A stretch of 49,743 nucleotides of DNA from Jiella endophytica (GTDB lineage Bacteria > Pseudomonadota > Alphaproteobacteria > Rhizobiales > Rhizobiaceae): positions 1 to 49,743 of the forward strand of contig NZ_SOZD01000013.1 in assembly GCF_004519335.1 (NCBI RefSeq). The letters are read 5' to 3'. This document shows, in pieces, positions 1 to 10,321 of the stretch (within the stretch, counting starts at the first letter, position 1; each line of letters opens with the position of its first letter). A program made the translations under genes and the position numbers. The notes beneath the pieces were generated by a model. It had not been told where the DNA came from. It worked only from the letters and a program-made list of their open reading frames with translations, and made no database searches.

Positions 1-642
1 CATGACGATCAGCGGGTTGATCTCGAGAAGGCTCATGTCCTTCTCGGTGAAGGCCTTGTAGAGGATCGGGAAGAGCTGCATGCCGTCGACCTTGGCGGCG
101 CCGCCGAGATTGAGGGCCGCGCACAGCTTCTCGGCATCGGTGGCGGTGACGCCGGCGACCGGGTCGATCGCCACGGTGACGATCTTCTCGGGCGTCTCCT
201 CGGCGACGGTCTCGATGTCCATGCCGCCCTCGGTGGAGGCGACGAAGGCGACGCGGCCGACCGAGCGGTCGACGAGGATCGACAGATAGAGCTCGCGCTC
301 GATGTCGGCGCCGTCCTCGATATAGAGGCGGTTGACCTGCCGCCCGGCGTCGCCGGTCTGCTTGGTGACCAGCGTGTTGCCGAGCATTTCGCGGGCGTTG
401 GCGACCACCTCCTCGACGGTCTTCGCCAGCCTGACGCCGCCCTTGGCGTCGGGCGAGAGCTCCTTGAACTTGCCCTTGCCTCGCCCGCCCGCATGGATCT
501 GGCTCTTCACCACGTAGACGGGTCCAGGCAGGCGTCCCACCGCCGCCTCAACGGCATCGACGCCGGTGACGGCGATGCCGGCGGCGACCGGCGCGCCAAA
601 GGATTTCAACACTTCCTTGGCCTGGTATTCGTGAATGTTCAT
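1..642 (-). CDS. Succinyl-CoA/malate-CoA ligase beta subunit, partial (left edge)
   Basis: Open at the left edge; 214 codons are visible and the frame has no stop. The N-terminus [16 protein letters not shown] is the classic SucC/MtkA start, followed by the ATP-grasp region with [33 protein letters not shown] and the LEINPL motif just before the edge. Known for the family: the beta subunit binds ATP or GTP and the acid, and joins CoA to succinate or malate together with a SucD/MtkB alpha subunit. It is the last visible gene of the minus-strand oxalate array, 86 bp downstream of the one-chain acyl-CoA synthetase. Its alpha partner is not visible and probably lies further left. It is much closer to canonical SucC than the second SucC-like gene at 5666-6886. 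Whether it is the TCA-cycle enzyme, malate thiokinase or a dedicated ligase cannot be decided from this fragment. Confidence 0.88.
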   Translation of the reverse strand, partial: MNIHEYQAKEVLKSFGAPVAAGIAVTGVDAVEAAVGRLPGPVYVVKSQIHAGGRGKGKFKELSPDAKGGVRLAKTVEEVVANAREMLGNTLVTKQTGDAGRQVNRLYIEDGADIERELYLSILVDRSVGRVAFVASTEGGMDIETVAEETPEKIVTVAIDPVAGVTATDAEKLCAALNLGGAAKVDGMQLFPILYKAFTEKDMSLLEINPLIVM

Positions 643-728
643 GGACGATCCCGCAGGTCTGAGAGCTTGGCAAGGAAAGGGCTCCCGCATCTGTTGCGGA
701 AGCCCCGGGTCGGTGACGGGCCAGCCGC

Positions 729-2855
729 CTAGAGGAGCCCAGCCCCGCGGGCCCAGCGATATTTCGCGCCGAGCACCTCGACCGGCAGTTCGGTCGAATA
801 GGCATAGGCCGGGATGCCGTGGGCGTAGAGATATTCGGCGGCTTCCTCGACCTCGACGTCGCCGGCGAGCGAGGCGACCATCGGCTTTTCGATGCCCTTT
901 GCCTTCATCTCGTCCTTCACCTCGACCATCAGCTTGGCAAACACCATCGGCGGCGTGACGATGGTGTGCCAGTAGCCGAGGATGAGGGCGTGGATGCGCT
1001 CGTCCTCGAGCCCGAGCTTGACGGTGTTCTTGTAGGTCTGCGGCGGCTCGCCGCCGGTGATGTCGACGGGATTGCCGGCAGCGCCGAAGGGCGGGATGAA
1101 CTTGCGGAAGGCCGCGTCGAGGTCGTCCGGCATCGTCATGAGGCTGAGTTTGTTGTCGACGCAGGCATCCGACAGGAGGACGCCCGAGCCGCCGGCACCG
1201 GTGATGATGACGACGTTCTCGCCCTTCGGCGTCGGCAGCACCGGCACGCCGCGGGCGAAATCCAGGAGCTGGCGCAGCGACTTCGCCCGGATGACGCCGG
1301 ACTGGTTGAAGACGTCCTCATAGATCTTGTCGTTGCCGGCAAGCGCCCCGGTATGGGACGAGGCCGCCTTGGCGCCGGCCGAGGTGCGCCCGGCCTTCAG
1401 GACGACGACCGGCTTGGTCTTCGACACCCGCTTCGCCGCCTCGGCGAAGGCACGTCCGTCCTTCAGGTCTTCCAGATGCTGGGCGATGATCTTGGTGTTG
1501 TCGTCCTGCTCGAAGAAGCAGAGCAGGTCGTCCTCGTCGATGTCCGACTTGTTGCCGAGGCCGACGATCGCCGAGACGCCCATCTTGGCCGAGCGCGAGA
1601 AGCCGATGATCGCCATGCCGATGCCGCCGGACTGCGACGACAGCGCCGCCGATCCCTTGACGTCGAAGGCGGTGCAGAAGGTCGCGCAGAGATTTTCCGG
1701 CGTATAGTAGAAGCCGTAGATGTTCGGCCCCATCAGGCGAATGTTGTATTCGCGGCCGATCGCGACGATCTCGTCCTGCAGCTCCGGCGCGCCGGCCTCG
1801 GCAAAGCCGGACGGAATGAGCACGGCACCGGGGATCTTCTTCTCGCCGCACTCCTTCAGCGCGCCGGCGACGAATTTCGCCGGGATCGCGAAGACCGCGG
1901 TGTCGACGTCGCCGGGGATCGCCGTGACGCTCGGATAGGCCTTGTAGCCGAGGATCTCTTCGGCCTTGGGATGGACCGGATAGATCTCGCCCTTGTAGCC
2001 GCCGTTGATGAGGTTCTTCATCACCGAATTGCCGATCTTGCCGGCCTCGGCCGAGGCGCCGATCACCGCGACCGCCCGCGGACGCATGATCTTGTTCATC
2101 GCGGCGACGATCTCTTCCTTGGCCGGGCGGGGCCGCGGCTCGGGCTGATCGAAGTCGACGACGATCCTCACATCCGCGGCGATCGCGCCGTCCTTGGTGG
2201 CGAAGACCGGATTGAGATCGAGCTCGACGATTTCCGGATAGTCGGAGACGAGCTGCGACACCCGGACGATCATGTCGGCCAGCGCCTCGCGGTCGACGGC
2301 CTCGCCGCCGCGAACGCCCTTCAGCATTTCGGCGGCCTGGATGCCGTCGAGCATCGACAGCGCGTCCTCGCGGGTCGCCGGCGCCATGCGGAAGGTGATG
2401 TCCTTCAGCACCTCGACGAGCACGCCGCCGAGGCCGAAGGCGACCAGCTTGCCGAAGCTGCCGTCGGTCACCGCGCCGATGATGATCTCCTGGCCGCCGG
2501 TCAGCATCTGCTGCACCTGGATGCCGGCGATCCTGGCGTCGGACTTGTAGGTCTTGGCGTTGGCGACGATCTTGTCGTAGCTCGCCCGCGCCTCCTCTTC
2601 GGACTTGACGCCGACGACGACGCCGCCGGCCTCGGTCTTGTGGAGGATGTCCGGCGAGACGATCTTCATCACCACCGGAAAGCCCATCGAGCCTGCCAGC
2701 GACACCGCCTCGTCGGCGGTCTTGGCGAGGCCTTCCTGCGGCACCTTGATGCCGTAGGCGTCGCAGAGGATCTTGCCTTCCGGCGCGGTGAGCGCGTCGC
2801 GCCCTTCCGATTTGACCTTGTCGAACAGGCCGCGAATTGCGGATCTATCGAGCAT
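729..2855 (-). CDS. ADP-forming acyl-CoA synthetase, single chain (beta-alpha order)
   Basis: About 708 residues from the start [12 protein letters not shown] chose it over an in-frame ATG 12 bases upstream because GGAG sits 6 bases before it, while the upstream ATG has no ribosome site. Domain order is ATP-grasp first (about 1-230; [19 protein letters not shown]), then a CoA-binding Rossmann domain (about 245-340; [18 protein letters not shown]), then the succinyl-CoA-ligase-like part with SSHTGA, whose His (about residue 501) is the expected phosphohistidine. Known for the family: acid + CoA + ATP gives acyl-CoA + ADP + Pi, reversibly. The order is the reverse of PatZ-type enzymes, where the CoA-binding part is N-terminal. 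It lies between oxlT and the second SucC-like gene, so a role in making or cashing in formyl-, oxalyl- or another short acyl-CoA is inferred only. Confidence 0.88.
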   Translation of the reverse strand: MLDRSAIRGLFDKVKSEGRDALTAPEGKILCDAYGIKVPQEGLAKTADEAVSLAGSMGFPVVMKIVSPDILHKTEAGGVVVGVKSEEEARASYDKIVANAKTYKSDARIAGIQVQQMLTGGQEIIIGAVTDGSFGKLVAFGLGGVLVEVLKDITFRMAPATREDALSMLDGIQAAEMLKGVRGGEAVDREALADMIVRVSQLVSDYPEIVELDLNPVFATKDGAIAADVRIVVDFDQPEPRPRPAKEEIVAAMNKIMRPRAVAVIGASAEAGKIGNSVMKNLINGGYKGEIYPVHPKAEEILGYKAYPSVTAIPGDVDTAVFAIPAKFVAGALKECGEKKIPGAVLIPSGFAEAGAPELQDEIVAIGREYNIRLMGPNIYGFYYTPENLCATFCTAFDVKGSAALSSQSGGIGMAIIGFSRSAKMGVSAIVGLGNKSDIDEDDLLCFFEQDDNTKIIAQHLEDLKDGRAFAEAAKRVSKTKPVVVLKAGRTSAGAKAASSHTGALAGNDKIYEDVFNQSGVIRAKSLRQLLDFARGVPVLPTPKGENVVIITGAGGSGVLLSDACVDNKLSLMTMPDDLDAAFRKFIPPFGAAGNPVDITGGEPPQTYKNTVKLGLEDERIHALILGYWHTIVTPPMVFAKLMVEVKDEMKAKGIEKPMVASLAGDVEVEEAAEYLYAHGIPAYAYSTELPVEVLGAKYRWARGAGLL

Positions 2856-2931
2856 GATTGTCTCCATTCAGGCGTTGTCACCGGGTTTCGGTGGTTCCGG
2901 GATGGCGGCGCCGCGATCGCCGCCTCAGTAT

Positions 2932-2948
2932 TGGCATCCGTAATGCCA
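2932..2948. promoter_or_regulatory. Inverted repeat upstream of the acyl-CoA synthetase gene
   Basis: TGGCAT, 5 bases, ATGCCA: a perfect inverted repeat with 6-bp arms about 77 bp upstream of the acyl-CoA synthetase start, in the 365-bp gap after oxlT. The half site TGGCAT/ATGCCA is the one found overlapped in the TGGCATGCCA palindromes upstream of oxc. An operator read by the same regulator is inferred. The rest of this gap (2856-3220) shows no gene; a 9-bp GC-rich hairpin at 3184-3213 lies just past the oxlT stop but has no T-run. Confidence 0.4.
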
Positions 2949-3220
2949 GATGATGTGACATGACGTCGGCCGGTCGGGTGTTCGACACGCAGCGTCGCGG
3001 CGTGGTCCCTCTCGGCGAGGCTGTCGAAAAGTCTGGATGCCGGCCCTGGGTGGAAGCGGGCCGCCGGCCCTCGATCTTCCGGCCTGGAACCCGAGCGCGG
3101 TGGGCAGGTGCCCGGTCCCGCTCGGGGTCTTCGTTTCACGACGCCGGGCGATCGTTCCGAGTTCCGCCCGGACGGGGCGGTGGGCCGGCGGCACCTTTGC
3201 GAGGGCCGCCGGCTCGAGGC

Positions 3221-4516
3221 CTATTCTGCCGGCTGCAGCGTCGGATCCTGCGCGGATCTTCGGATCATCCCCGCCCGCATCGGTTTCAGGACACCGATGG
3301 CGAGCAGTGCGGCGATCGCATTGAGGACGACGCCGATGATGAACACCGGTCCCCAGTTGCCGCTGGCCGCAAGCCCCGTCCCGAAGGGCACCAGCAGAGC
3401 CGCCGTTCCCTTGGCCGTATAGAGCAGGCCGGCATTGGTGGTGGCGAACTTCGAGCCGAAGGTGTCGGTGCAGGTCGACGGGAACAGGCTGTAGATCTCA
3501 CCCCAGGCGAAGAACACCGTTCCGCTGAGAATGACGAACAGCACCGGATTGTGGGCATAGAGATAGAGAAGATAGATGCCCACCGCCTCGATCGCGAAGG
3601 CGATGAACATGGTGTTCTCGCGTCCGATCTTGTCGGAGATCCAGCCGCAGATCGGCCGGGTCACGCCATTGAGGATGCGGTCCAGCGTCGCCGCGAGGGT
3701 GAGGGCCGGGATGCCGAGCCAGAGCGGCACGGTCGCGACGCCGAGATCCTTCGCCATCGGCGCCAGATTGGCCGTCACCACCAGGCCGCCGACGCCGACC
3801 ATGACGAACATGGCGTACATCAGCCAGAAGATCGGATGCCTGATCGCCTCGGTCGGCAGAAACTGCCGCCGCGACTGGATGATCGGTCCCTTGTTGGTCG
3901 GCTCGGGCACCTGTCCCTTGCGCGGCGCCATGAGGAAGAACGACAGCACCACGACGACGATGCCCTGTCCGAGCCCGAAGCTGAAGAAGGCGCTTTCGAA
4001 GCCGTAATTGGCGATCGTCGCCTGGATCGGCCACACCGTCAGCGCCGAACCCGCACCGAAGCCGGCCGCCGTGATGCCGGAGGCGAGGCCGCGGCGATCG
4101 GGAAACCACTTCAGCGCATTGCCGACGCAGGTGCCGTAGACCGCACCGGCACCGATGCCGGCGATCACCTGACCGACGCAGAACATGAAGATCGAGTCGG
4201 CCTGGGAGTTCACCATCCAGCCGATGCCGCAGAGGACACCGCCGAACATGATGACGTTCTTCGGTCCGTATTTGTCGACGAACCAGCCCTCGACCGGAAC
4301 GAGCCAGGTCTCGAACAGCACGAACAGCGTGAACGACCACTGGATCGCCTCACGCGTCCAGCCGTATTTCTGGACGATCTCCGGTACGAAGAACGTCCAG
4401 CCATATTGCAGATTGGCGATCATCACCATGCAGACGACGCCGATCGCGAGCTGCGTCCATCTGAAGCTGTCGCTCACCGGCTCCGCAGCCGGCTCGTCAT
4501 GGATTGCGTCTACCAT
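3221..4516 (-). CDS. oxlT: Oxalate/formate antiporter, MFS (OxlT-type)
   Basis: 431 residues with about 12 hydrophobic segments. The N-terminal region FRWTQLAIGVVCMVMIANLQYGWTF, the GWTREAIQW stretch after TM1 and FPDRRGLASGITAAGFGAG in the middle are typical of the oxalate:formate antiporter family of MFS carriers. Known role in the family: exchange of external oxalate for internal formate across the inner membrane, which with oxalyl-CoA decarboxylation consumes a proton and helps build a proton gradient. The start has a strong site, GGGAGGAA, a few bases upstream. It sits on the same strand downstream of oxc, frc and the SucCD-like pair, as expected for an oxalate pathway. A related monocarboxylate carrier of the same family is the main alternative, but the neighbours favour oxalate. 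Confidence 0.87.
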   Translation of the reverse strand: MVDAIHDEPAAEPVSDSFRWTQLAIGVVCMVMIANLQYGWTFFVPEIVQKYGWTREAIQWSFTLFVLFETWLVPVEGWFVDKYGPKNVIMFGGVLCGIGWMVNSQADSIFMFCVGQVIAGIGAGAVYGTCVGNALKWFPDRRGLASGITAAGFGAGSALTVWPIQATIANYGFESAFFSFGLGQGIVVVVLSFFLMAPRKGQVPEPTNKGPIIQSRRQFLPTEAIRHPIFWLMYAMFVMVGVGGLVVTANLAPMAKDLGVATVPLWLGIPALTLAATLDRILNGVTRPICGWISDKIGRENTMFIAFAIEAVGIYLLYLYAHNPVLFVILSGTVFFAWGEIYSLFPSTCTDTFGSKFATTNAGLLYTAKGTAALLVPFGTGLAASGNWGPVFIIGVVLNAIAALLAIGVLKPMRAGMIRRSAQDPTLQPAE

Positions 4517-4708
4517 GCCTTCCTCCCTTTATAGACAAATGCGTTGCCTTGATTGTTCATGAAAACAGAAGATCTTGTCTGGTAGTCCTGCCGGGCTTTG
4601 CTTGTGACCGGGGATCGCCCGATCGATCTGCGGCCCGTCTCTTGCTGCTATTTCCCTCCGATTTGCTGTGCCCACCGGCCCCTCCCGGCCGGCGGGTCGT
4701 CTGTGGCC

Positions 4709-5608
4709 CTAAGCGACCTGCGACGCCGCGCCGTCGGCGTGCCGCAGGGCGTTGCGAATGGTTTCGCCGATGAGATGCGGCGACGGCGCGATGGTCACGC
4801 CGGCCCGCTCCAGCGCGCGGATCTTGCCGTCGGCGTCGCTCGGCGCCGCGGCGAAGGCGCCGGCATGGCCCATCCGGCGCTTCGGCGGCGCGCATCTGCC
4901 GACCACCGTCGCGACGATCGGCATCTTCGGCCGGGCCTCGGCGATGAAGTCGGCGAGTTCCTCTTCCTGGCTGCCGCCGATCTCGCCGATGACGACGACG
5001 CCGTCGGTGTCCCGGTCCTTCGAAAACAGCGAGAGACAGTCGTGCATGGTAAGCCCGCAGATCGGGTCGCCGCCGATGCCGACGGTCGTCGACTGGCCGA
5101 GCCCGGCGGCGCTGATCTGGGCGATCACCTCGCTGGTCAGCGAGGCCGATCGGGAGATGACGCCGACGCGGCCGGGCCTGGCGCTGGCCGTCGCCATGAC
5201 GCCGATCTTGCACTGGCCGGGCGACAGGATCCCCTGCGAGTTCGGTCCGACCAGCGTCGAGCGCGATCCGGCGAGCGCGGCGCGCACCTTCAGCATGTCG
5301 TGCAGCGGCACCCGCTCGGTGACGGTGACGATCACCGGCACCTCCGCCTCGATCGCCTCGATCATCGCCGCGCCGGCATGGTCCGGCGGCACGAAGACGA
5401 TGCTGACGTCGATCCTGTGCTCACGCGTCGCGGTGGCGACGTCGCCATAGATCGGCAGGTCGAGGAAGCGCATGCCGGCCTTGCCGGGGGTCACCCCGGC
5501 GACGACCTTCGTGCCGTAGTCGAGCATCGATGAGGAATAGTGCCGCCCGGCCCATCCGGTCATGCCCTGGACGAGGACGCGGCTCTGGCTGCCTGCGAGG
5601 ATCGACAT
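4709..5608 (-). CDS. Succinyl-CoA ligase alpha-subunit-like protein
   Basis: 299 residues, the usual SucD length. The N-terminal CoA-binding Rossmann fold begins SRVLVQGMTGWAGRHYS, followed by VAGVTPGKAG, VGPNSQGILSPG and, near residue 245, RRMGHAGAF containing the conserved phosphohistidine of SucD proteins. GGGGAG lies 8 bases before the ATG. It follows the SucC-like gene at 5666-6886 by 57 bp, so the two should form one heteromeric ADP/GDP-forming CoA ligase. The sequence diverges from housekeeping SucD (for instance QGMTGWAGRHYSS instead of QGFTGKQGTFH). Inferred: a dedicated acyl-CoA ligase of the oxalate array, possibly acting on formate or oxalate; the substrate is not shown by the sequence. 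Confidence 0.85.
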   Translation of the reverse strand: MSILAGSQSRVLVQGMTGWAGRHYSSSMLDYGTKVVAGVTPGKAGMRFLDLPIYGDVATATREHRIDVSIVFVPPDHAGAAMIEAIEAEVPVIVTVTERVPLHDMLKVRAALAGSRSTLVGPNSQGILSPGQCKIGVMATASARPGRVGVISRSASLTSEVIAQISAAGLGQSTTVGIGGDPICGLTMHDCLSLFSKDRDTDGVVVIGEIGGSQEEELADFIAEARPKMPIVATVVGRCAPPKRRMGHAGAFAAAPSDADGKIRALERAGVTIAPSPHLIGETIRNALRHADGAASQVA

Positions 5609-5665
5609 CGCCTCAGCTCCCCTTCTGCGGGATCGACCCGCCGGACGCGGTTTTCGTGACGCTCG

Positions 5666-6886
5666 TCATCTTGCCACCGCCTCCCGGCGCTCGAAGAAGG
5701 CGATCGACTTCGGCGGCTCGACCGGGCGGGCGAGCCGCACGGCGTTCTCCGCGGCCGACCACATGTCGGGGCAGTCGATGATCGGGCAGCCGAAATTGGC
5801 GAGCCTGGCGCGGGCGAAATCGGCATTGTTGCCGGCAAAGCGCACGACCACCGGGCATTTGCGGTTCGAACGGCGCATCGCGATGCCGAGGCCGTCGCCG
5901 ACCGTGTCGCAGGCCTGCATGCCGCCGCCATGGACGTTGATCAGGATGACCCGCACCGCCGGGTTGTCGAGAAGCAGCGATATGCCGTGGGCGACGTCGA
6001 GGCTGGTCGCGGTGGTGCGGATATCCATGAAGTTGGCGGGCTGGCCGCCCCCCGCGCGCACCAGGTCGAGGGTCGCCATGCCGAGCCCGGCGCCATTGGC
6101 GACGAGGCCGATGTCGCCGTTCATCCGGACGTAGTTGATCCGGTGGCGCTCGGCGCTCTCCTCGAGATCGCCGGTCGCCTCGACCGGGTCCGGCACGGGC
6201 CGGTCCGGATGGCGGAACAGGGCGTTGTCGTCGAGGATGATCTTGGCATCGAGGGCGACGAAGTCACCGGCGCCGGTCAGCACCAGCGGGTTGATCTCGG
6301 CGAGCGTCGCGTCGAGGCCGATCAGCGCCTTGGCGAGATTGGCAAGGAGGGAACAAAATGCGCCGCGGCGGTCCTCGGGAACGGCGAGCCGCCGCGCGAA
6401 GTCGTCTGCCGCATCGGCATCGATGCCGCCATCCGGATCGACGGCGAGGCGCTCGACGGTGGTCCGCCCTTCGCGGACATTCGCCTCGATGTCGGTGTCG
6501 CCGCCGATCGCCCCGAGAATGACGATCTCGGCCGCCGAGGGGTCGATCATGGCGCTGAGATAGAAACTCGCGGCGCCCGCGACGCTCTCCTCGACGAGGA
6601 CGCGGCGCACCGCGTAGCCGTCCGGGCCGGTCTGTTCGGTAACGATCCGCGCGCCGATGAGCTCGGCACCGGCCATCTCCACCGCCTCGGCGCCTTCGAC
6701 GATCCTGATGCCGCCGGCCGCTGCCCGCCCGCCGGCGGGGATCTGCGCCTTGACGGCGAAACTCTGGCCCCCAAGCCTTTCGGCATGGGCCCGCGCCTCG
6801 GCGGCGCTCGTCGCAACGCTGCCCGCCGGAATGGCGATGCCGTATTGCGCCAGAAATGATTTCGACTGAAATTCATGAAGTTTCAT
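5666..6886 (-). CDS. Succinyl-CoA ligase beta-subunit-like protein (divergent)
   Basis: 406 residues with the SucC layout: ATP-grasp region (MKLHEFQSKSFLAQYGI, FAVKAQIPAGGRAAAGGI, EINPLVLTGAGDFVALDAK) and a C-terminal CoA-ligase domain (NGAGLGMATLDLVRAGGGQPANFMD is split over this region, then LINVHGGGMQACD). The QIPAGGRAAAGG segment departs from the standard [12 protein letters not shown]. The start is set by GGGAGGGAG upstream. It is paired with the SucD-like gene 57 bp downstream and follows frc by 235 bp. A second, more canonical beta subunit sits at 1-642, so the array holds two beta subunits and one visible alpha. Substrate unknown; the oxalate setting suggests a short acid. Confidence 0.84.
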   Translation of the reverse strand: MKLHEFQSKSFLAQYGIAIPAGSVATSAAEARAHAERLGGQSFAVKAQIPAGGRAAAGGIRIVEGAEAVEMAGAELIGARIVTEQTGPDGYAVRRVLVEESVAGAASFYLSAMIDPSAAEIVILGAIGGDTDIEANVREGRTTVERLAVDPDGGIDADAADDFARRLAVPEDRRGAFCSLLANLAKALIGLDATLAEINPLVLTGAGDFVALDAKIILDDNALFRHPDRPVPDPVEATGDLEESAERHRINYVRMNGDIGLVANGAGLGMATLDLVRAGGGQPANFMDIRTTATSLDVAHGISLLLDNPAVRVILINVHGGGMQACDTVGDGLGIAMRRSNRKCPVVVRFAGNNADFARARLANFGCPIIDCPDMWSAAENAVRLARPVEPPKSIAFFERREAVAR

Positions 6887-7121
6887 GACGACTCCCTCCC
6901 AAGAGTGGTGTCAGAACATCACTGGCCTCGAACGTCCTGTTGCCTGCCATCTCCCGGGCCGCTGCGAGTAAGCACCGAAGCGGCCGTTTTGGGATGCATG
7001 ATGCCAGTCGGCGAAGGCGCTGCCTATGGCTACCGTCCTGCCCTCTTACTTTTATCGTCGTGTCGGGCAGACGATGTCGCGGGGCCGATGCGGGCTGGCT
7101 TTCGCCCCGGCCCCGCAGGTC

Positions 7122-8396
7122 TCATTCGGCCGCAAGCTGCTGCGGATTGCCCATCGCGCCGGAGGCCGTCACCGCGGCGACCCGGGCGTCGTCATAGGAG
7201 AGGACGTCGCGAAGGATCTCTTCGTTGTGCTCGCCGAGCAGCGGCGAGCGACGCACCTCCGCCGGGCTCGCCGACAGCTTGATGGGGTTGCCGACGGAGA
7301 GATACGGCCCGCGCACCGGGTGATCGACCTCGACCAGCGTGCCGGTCGCCTTCAGCGACTCGTCCTCGGCGATCTCCTTCATCGACAGGATCGGGCCGCA
7401 GGGCACGTTCAGCTTGTTGAGGATCTCCATCGCCTCGAACTTGGTGTACTGCATCGTCCAGGCTTCGATCCGCTCGAAGATCTGGTTGAGGCGGGTCAGC
7501 CGTGCCTTCGGCTTGGCGTAGTCGGGATGGGTCTTCCAGCCGGGCTCGCCGATGACGTCGCAGATCGCTTCCCACACCGGCGCCTGGGCGATGAAGTAGA
7601 TGTAGGCGTTGGGGTCGTTCTCCCATCCCTTGCATTTGAGGATGCGGCCGGGCTGGCCGCCGCCGGAATCGTTGCCGGCGCGCGGCACCGCGTCGTCGAA
7701 GTCGATGCCCTCGCCATACTGGCTGTATTCGGTGAGCGGCCCGGACTGCAGCCGCTGCTGGTCGCGCAGCTTGACCCGGCAGAGATTGAGGACGCCGTCT
7801 TGCATGGCGACGGAAACCTTCTGGCCGGTTCCGGTCTTGGTGCGGTGGAACAGCGCCGTGACGATGCCGAGACACAGATGCAGCCCCGAGCCGGAATCGC
7901 CGATCTGGGCGCCGGTGACGAGCGGCAGGCCGCCGAGGAAACCGGTGGTCGAGGCGGCGCCGCCGGTGCACTGGGCGACGTTCTCGTAGACCTTGCAGTC
8001 GGCATAGGGGCCGGGGCCGAAGCCCTTGATCGAGGCGACGATCATCGCCGGATTGAGTTCGTTGATGCGCTCCCAGGAGAAACCCATGCGGTCGAGCGCG
8101 CCGGGGGCAAAATTCTCGACGAGAACGTCGCAGACCTTGATCAGCCCTTCGAGGATCTCGCGGCCGTCCTTGGTCTTGGTGTCGAGGGTGATCGACCGCT
8201 TGTTGTGGTTCAGCATGGTGAAATAGAGGCTGTCGGCGCCTTCGACGTCCTGCAGCTGGCCGCGCGTCGCATCGCCGGTGCCGGGTCGCTCGACCTTGAT
8301 CACGTCGGCGCCGAACCAGGCCAGGAGCTGCGTGCAGGTCGGTCCGGACTGGACATGGGTGAAGTCGAGAATTCTGACGCCCTCGAGAGCTTTCAT
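7122..8396 (-). CDS. frc: Formyl-CoA:oxalate CoA-transferase
   Basis: 424 residues, close to the 428 of the Oxalobacter enzyme. It is a class III (CaiB/BaiF) CoA-transferase. [48 protein letters not shown] and [10 protein letters not shown] match formyl-CoA transferases over the whole length. The Asp of GDSGSG (residue 167) corresponds to the catalytic Asp169 of the Oxalobacter enzyme that forms the acyl anhydride. Reaction: formyl-CoA + oxalate gives oxalyl-CoA + formate, in the cytoplasm. GGAGGAAATC stands directly before the ATG. It is 101 bp downstream of oxc and supplies its substrate; together they form the frc/oxc cycle that turns oxalate into formate and CO2. The identification is firm from motif order and context. 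Confidence 0.95.
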   Translation of the reverse strand: MKALEGVRILDFTHVQSGPTCTQLLAWFGADVIKVERPGTGDATRGQLQDVEGADSLYFTMLNHNKRSITLDTKTKDGREILEGLIKVCDVLVENFAPGALDRMGFSWERINELNPAMIVASIKGFGPGPYADCKVYENVAQCTGGAASTTGFLGGLPLVTGAQIGDSGSGLHLCLGIVTALFHRTKTGTGQKVSVAMQDGVLNLCRVKLRDQQRLQSGPLTEYSQYGEGIDFDDAVPRAGNDSGGGQPGRILKCKGWENDPNAYIYFIAQAPVWEAICDVIGEPGWKTHPDYAKPKARLTRLNQIFERIEAWTMQYTKFEAMEILNKLNVPCGPILSMKEIAEDESLKATGTLVEVDHPVRGPYLSVGNPIKLSASPAEVRRSPLLGEHNEEILRDVLSYDDARVAAVTASGAMGNPQQLAAE

Positions 8397-8455
8397 GATT
8401 TCCTCCGCGTTTTGTCTTGGCGGCGGGCATTGCCTGCCGCGAATGCCTGTCTCTG

Positions 8456-8484
8456 GCGCCGGGCCTCTCCCGAAGGTCCGGCGC
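8456..8484 (-). other. GC-rich hairpin between oxc and frc
   Basis: Arms of 11 bases (8456-8466 and 8474-8484) pair with one mismatch around a 7-base loop, in the 101-bp spacer after the oxc stop. There is no T-run after it on the minus strand, so it is a possible transcript-stability or processing hairpin rather than a clear terminator. Confidence 0.3.
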
Positions 8485-8497
8485 GCCGCGGCCAGCC

Positions 8498-10261
8498 TCA
8501 GCCGGCGGCCTTCGGTTTCTTGCCGACGGCGCTTTGCGGGTTGAGCTTGCCGATATTGCCGCTTTCGGTTCCGGCGGCGGGGTCGATGACGGCGTTGACG
8601 AGGGTCGGCCGGCCGGAGTCCATTGCTTCCGCGACCGCGCGGGACAACTCGTCCGGCGTCGTGGCGTTGACGCCGACGCCGCCGAAGGCCGCCATCATCT
8701 GGTCGTAGCGGGCATTTTCGACGAACACCGTCGTCGCGACGTCCTTGCCGCCGGTCGGGTTGACGTCGGTGCCGCGATAGATGCCGTTGTTGTTGAAGAC
8801 GACGACGCAGACCGGCAGCTGGTAGCGGCAGATCGTTTCGATCTCCATTCCCGAAAAGCCGAAGGCGCTGTCACCCTCAACCGCCAGCACCGGCTTGCCG
8901 GTCTCGATCGCGGCGGCGATGGCAAAGCCCATGCCGATGCCCATGATGCCCCAGGTGCCGACATCGAGGCGCTTGCGCGGCTGGTACATGTCGATGATGC
9001 CGCGGGCGAGGTCGAGGGTGTTGGCGCCCTCGTTGACGAGGATCGCGTCGGGCCGGTCCTTGACGATGGTCTTCAGCGCTCCGAGCGCGCTGTGGAAGTC
9101 CATCGGGATCGAATTCTTGCCGAGCTTGGTCGCCATCTTGGCGAGGTTGTCGTTCTTCTTGCCTTCGATCGTCTCGATCCAGGCCGAAGGCGGTGCCTTC
9201 CAGTCCTTGGAGACGTGGCCGAGCAGCGCTTCGACGCAGGAGCCGATGTCGCCGACCAGCGGCGCGGCGATCTCGACGTTGCTGTCCATTTCCTTCGGCT
9301 CGATGTCGATCTGGATGAAGCGCTTCGAACCCGGCGCCCCCCAGCTCTTGCCCTTGCCGTGGGAGAGGAGCCAGTTCAGCCGCGCGCCGATCAGGACGAC
9401 GACGTCGGCGTCCTTCAGGACCAGCGAGCGGGCCGCGCTGGCGCATTGCGGATGGGTGTCCGGCAGGAGCCCCTTGGCCATCGACATCGGCAGGTAGGGA
9501 ATGCCGCTCTCCTCGATCAGCGCGCGGATCGCCTCGTCGGCCTGGGCATAGGCGGCGCCCTTGCCGAGAATGATCAGCGGCCGCTCGGCGCCCTTCAAAA
9601 CGTCGATGGCGCGGGACACCGCATCGGGACCGGGGATCTGCGCCGGCGCGGCGTCGATCACCTTGACCAGCGACCTTTCGCCGAGATCGGCATCGATCAC
9701 CTGCGACAGGAGCTTTGCCGGCACGTCGAGATAGACGCCGCCCGGCCGCCCCGAGAGCGCGGCGCGCACGGCCCTGGCGACGGCGATGCCGATATCCTCG
9801 GCATGCAGCACCCGGAACGCCGCCTTGCAGAGCGGCTTGGCGATGGCCAGCTGGTCCATTTCCTCGTAGTCGCCCTGCTGGAGATCGACGATCTCGCGCT
9901 CCGACGAGCCGCTGATCAGGATCATCGGGAAGCAGTTGGTGGTGGCATTGGCGAGCGCCGTCAGGCCGTTGAGAAAGCCCGGCGCCGAAACCGTCAGGCA
10001 GATGCCCGGCTTCTTGGTGAGGAAGCCGGCGATCGCCGCGGCATTGCCGGCGTGCTGCTCGTGGCGGAAGGAGATGACCCGCATCCCCTCGGCCTGGGCG
10101 AGACGCCCGAGATCGGTGATCGGTATCCCCGGAACGCCGTAGATCGTGTTGAGACCGTTGAGCTTCAGCGCGTCGATGAGAAGATGGAACCCGTCGGTCT
10201 GCGCGGGCGCCGCCGCATCCTCGGTGTCGTCCGTCTCGACGATCTTGGCCACTGCCGACAT
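8498..10261 (-). CDS. oxc: Oxalyl-CoA decarboxylase
   Basis: 587 residues from [13 protein letters not shown] chose this ATG, not the longer in-frame extension, because GGAGGAAG lies just upstream. It is a thiamine-diphosphate enzyme of the oxalyl-CoA decarboxylase family. The N-terminal PYR domain carries INGLNT-like [18 protein letters not shown] and the [11 protein letters not shown] segment with the ThDP-activating Glu. The middle domain includes [13 protein letters not shown]. The C-terminal PP domain has [16 protein letters not shown] followed by FNNNGIYRG, the GDG...NN-type cofactor motif. Reaction: oxalyl-CoA gives formyl-CoA + CO2; formyl-CoA then goes to Frc. It is the first gene of the minus-strand oxalate array and has a long upstream region with hairpins and a palindromic operator. 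Length compares with 568 in Oxalobacter. Confidence 0.95.
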   Translation of the reverse strand: MSAVAKIVETDDTEDAAAPAQTDGFHLLIDALKLNGLNTIYGVPGIPITDLGRLAQAEGMRVISFRHEQHAGNAAAIAGFLTKKPGICLTVSAPGFLNGLTALANATTNCFPMILISGSSEREIVDLQQGDYEEMDQLAIAKPLCKAAFRVLHAEDIGIAVARAVRAALSGRPGGVYLDVPAKLLSQVIDADLGERSLVKVIDAAPAQIPGPDAVSRAIDVLKGAERPLIILGKGAAYAQADEAIRALIEESGIPYLPMSMAKGLLPDTHPQCASAARSLVLKDADVVVLIGARLNWLLSHGKGKSWGAPGSKRFIQIDIEPKEMDSNVEIAAPLVGDIGSCVEALLGHVSKDWKAPPSAWIETIEGKKNDNLAKMATKLGKNSIPMDFHSALGALKTIVKDRPDAILVNEGANTLDLARGIIDMYQPRKRLDVGTWGIMGIGMGFAIAAAIETGKPVLAVEGDSAFGFSGMEIETICRYQLPVCVVVFNNNGIYRGTDVNPTGGKDVATTVFVENARYDQMMAAFGGVGVNATTPDELSRAVAEAMDSGRPTLVNAVIDPAAGTESGNIGKLNPQSAVGKKPKAAG

Positions 10262-10321
10262 CTTGTTCTTCCTCCCGAAAGTCTTGCGGCCGTTTGCCGG
10301 CCTTTGCGATTTGCCTGCGAT

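Noticed and set aside
819-2963. 714-codon open frame on the plus strand opposite the acyl-CoA synthetase
   Set aside because: Asp/Arg/Gly/Leu-rich text with no domain logic; a shadow of a GC-rich gene on the other strand.
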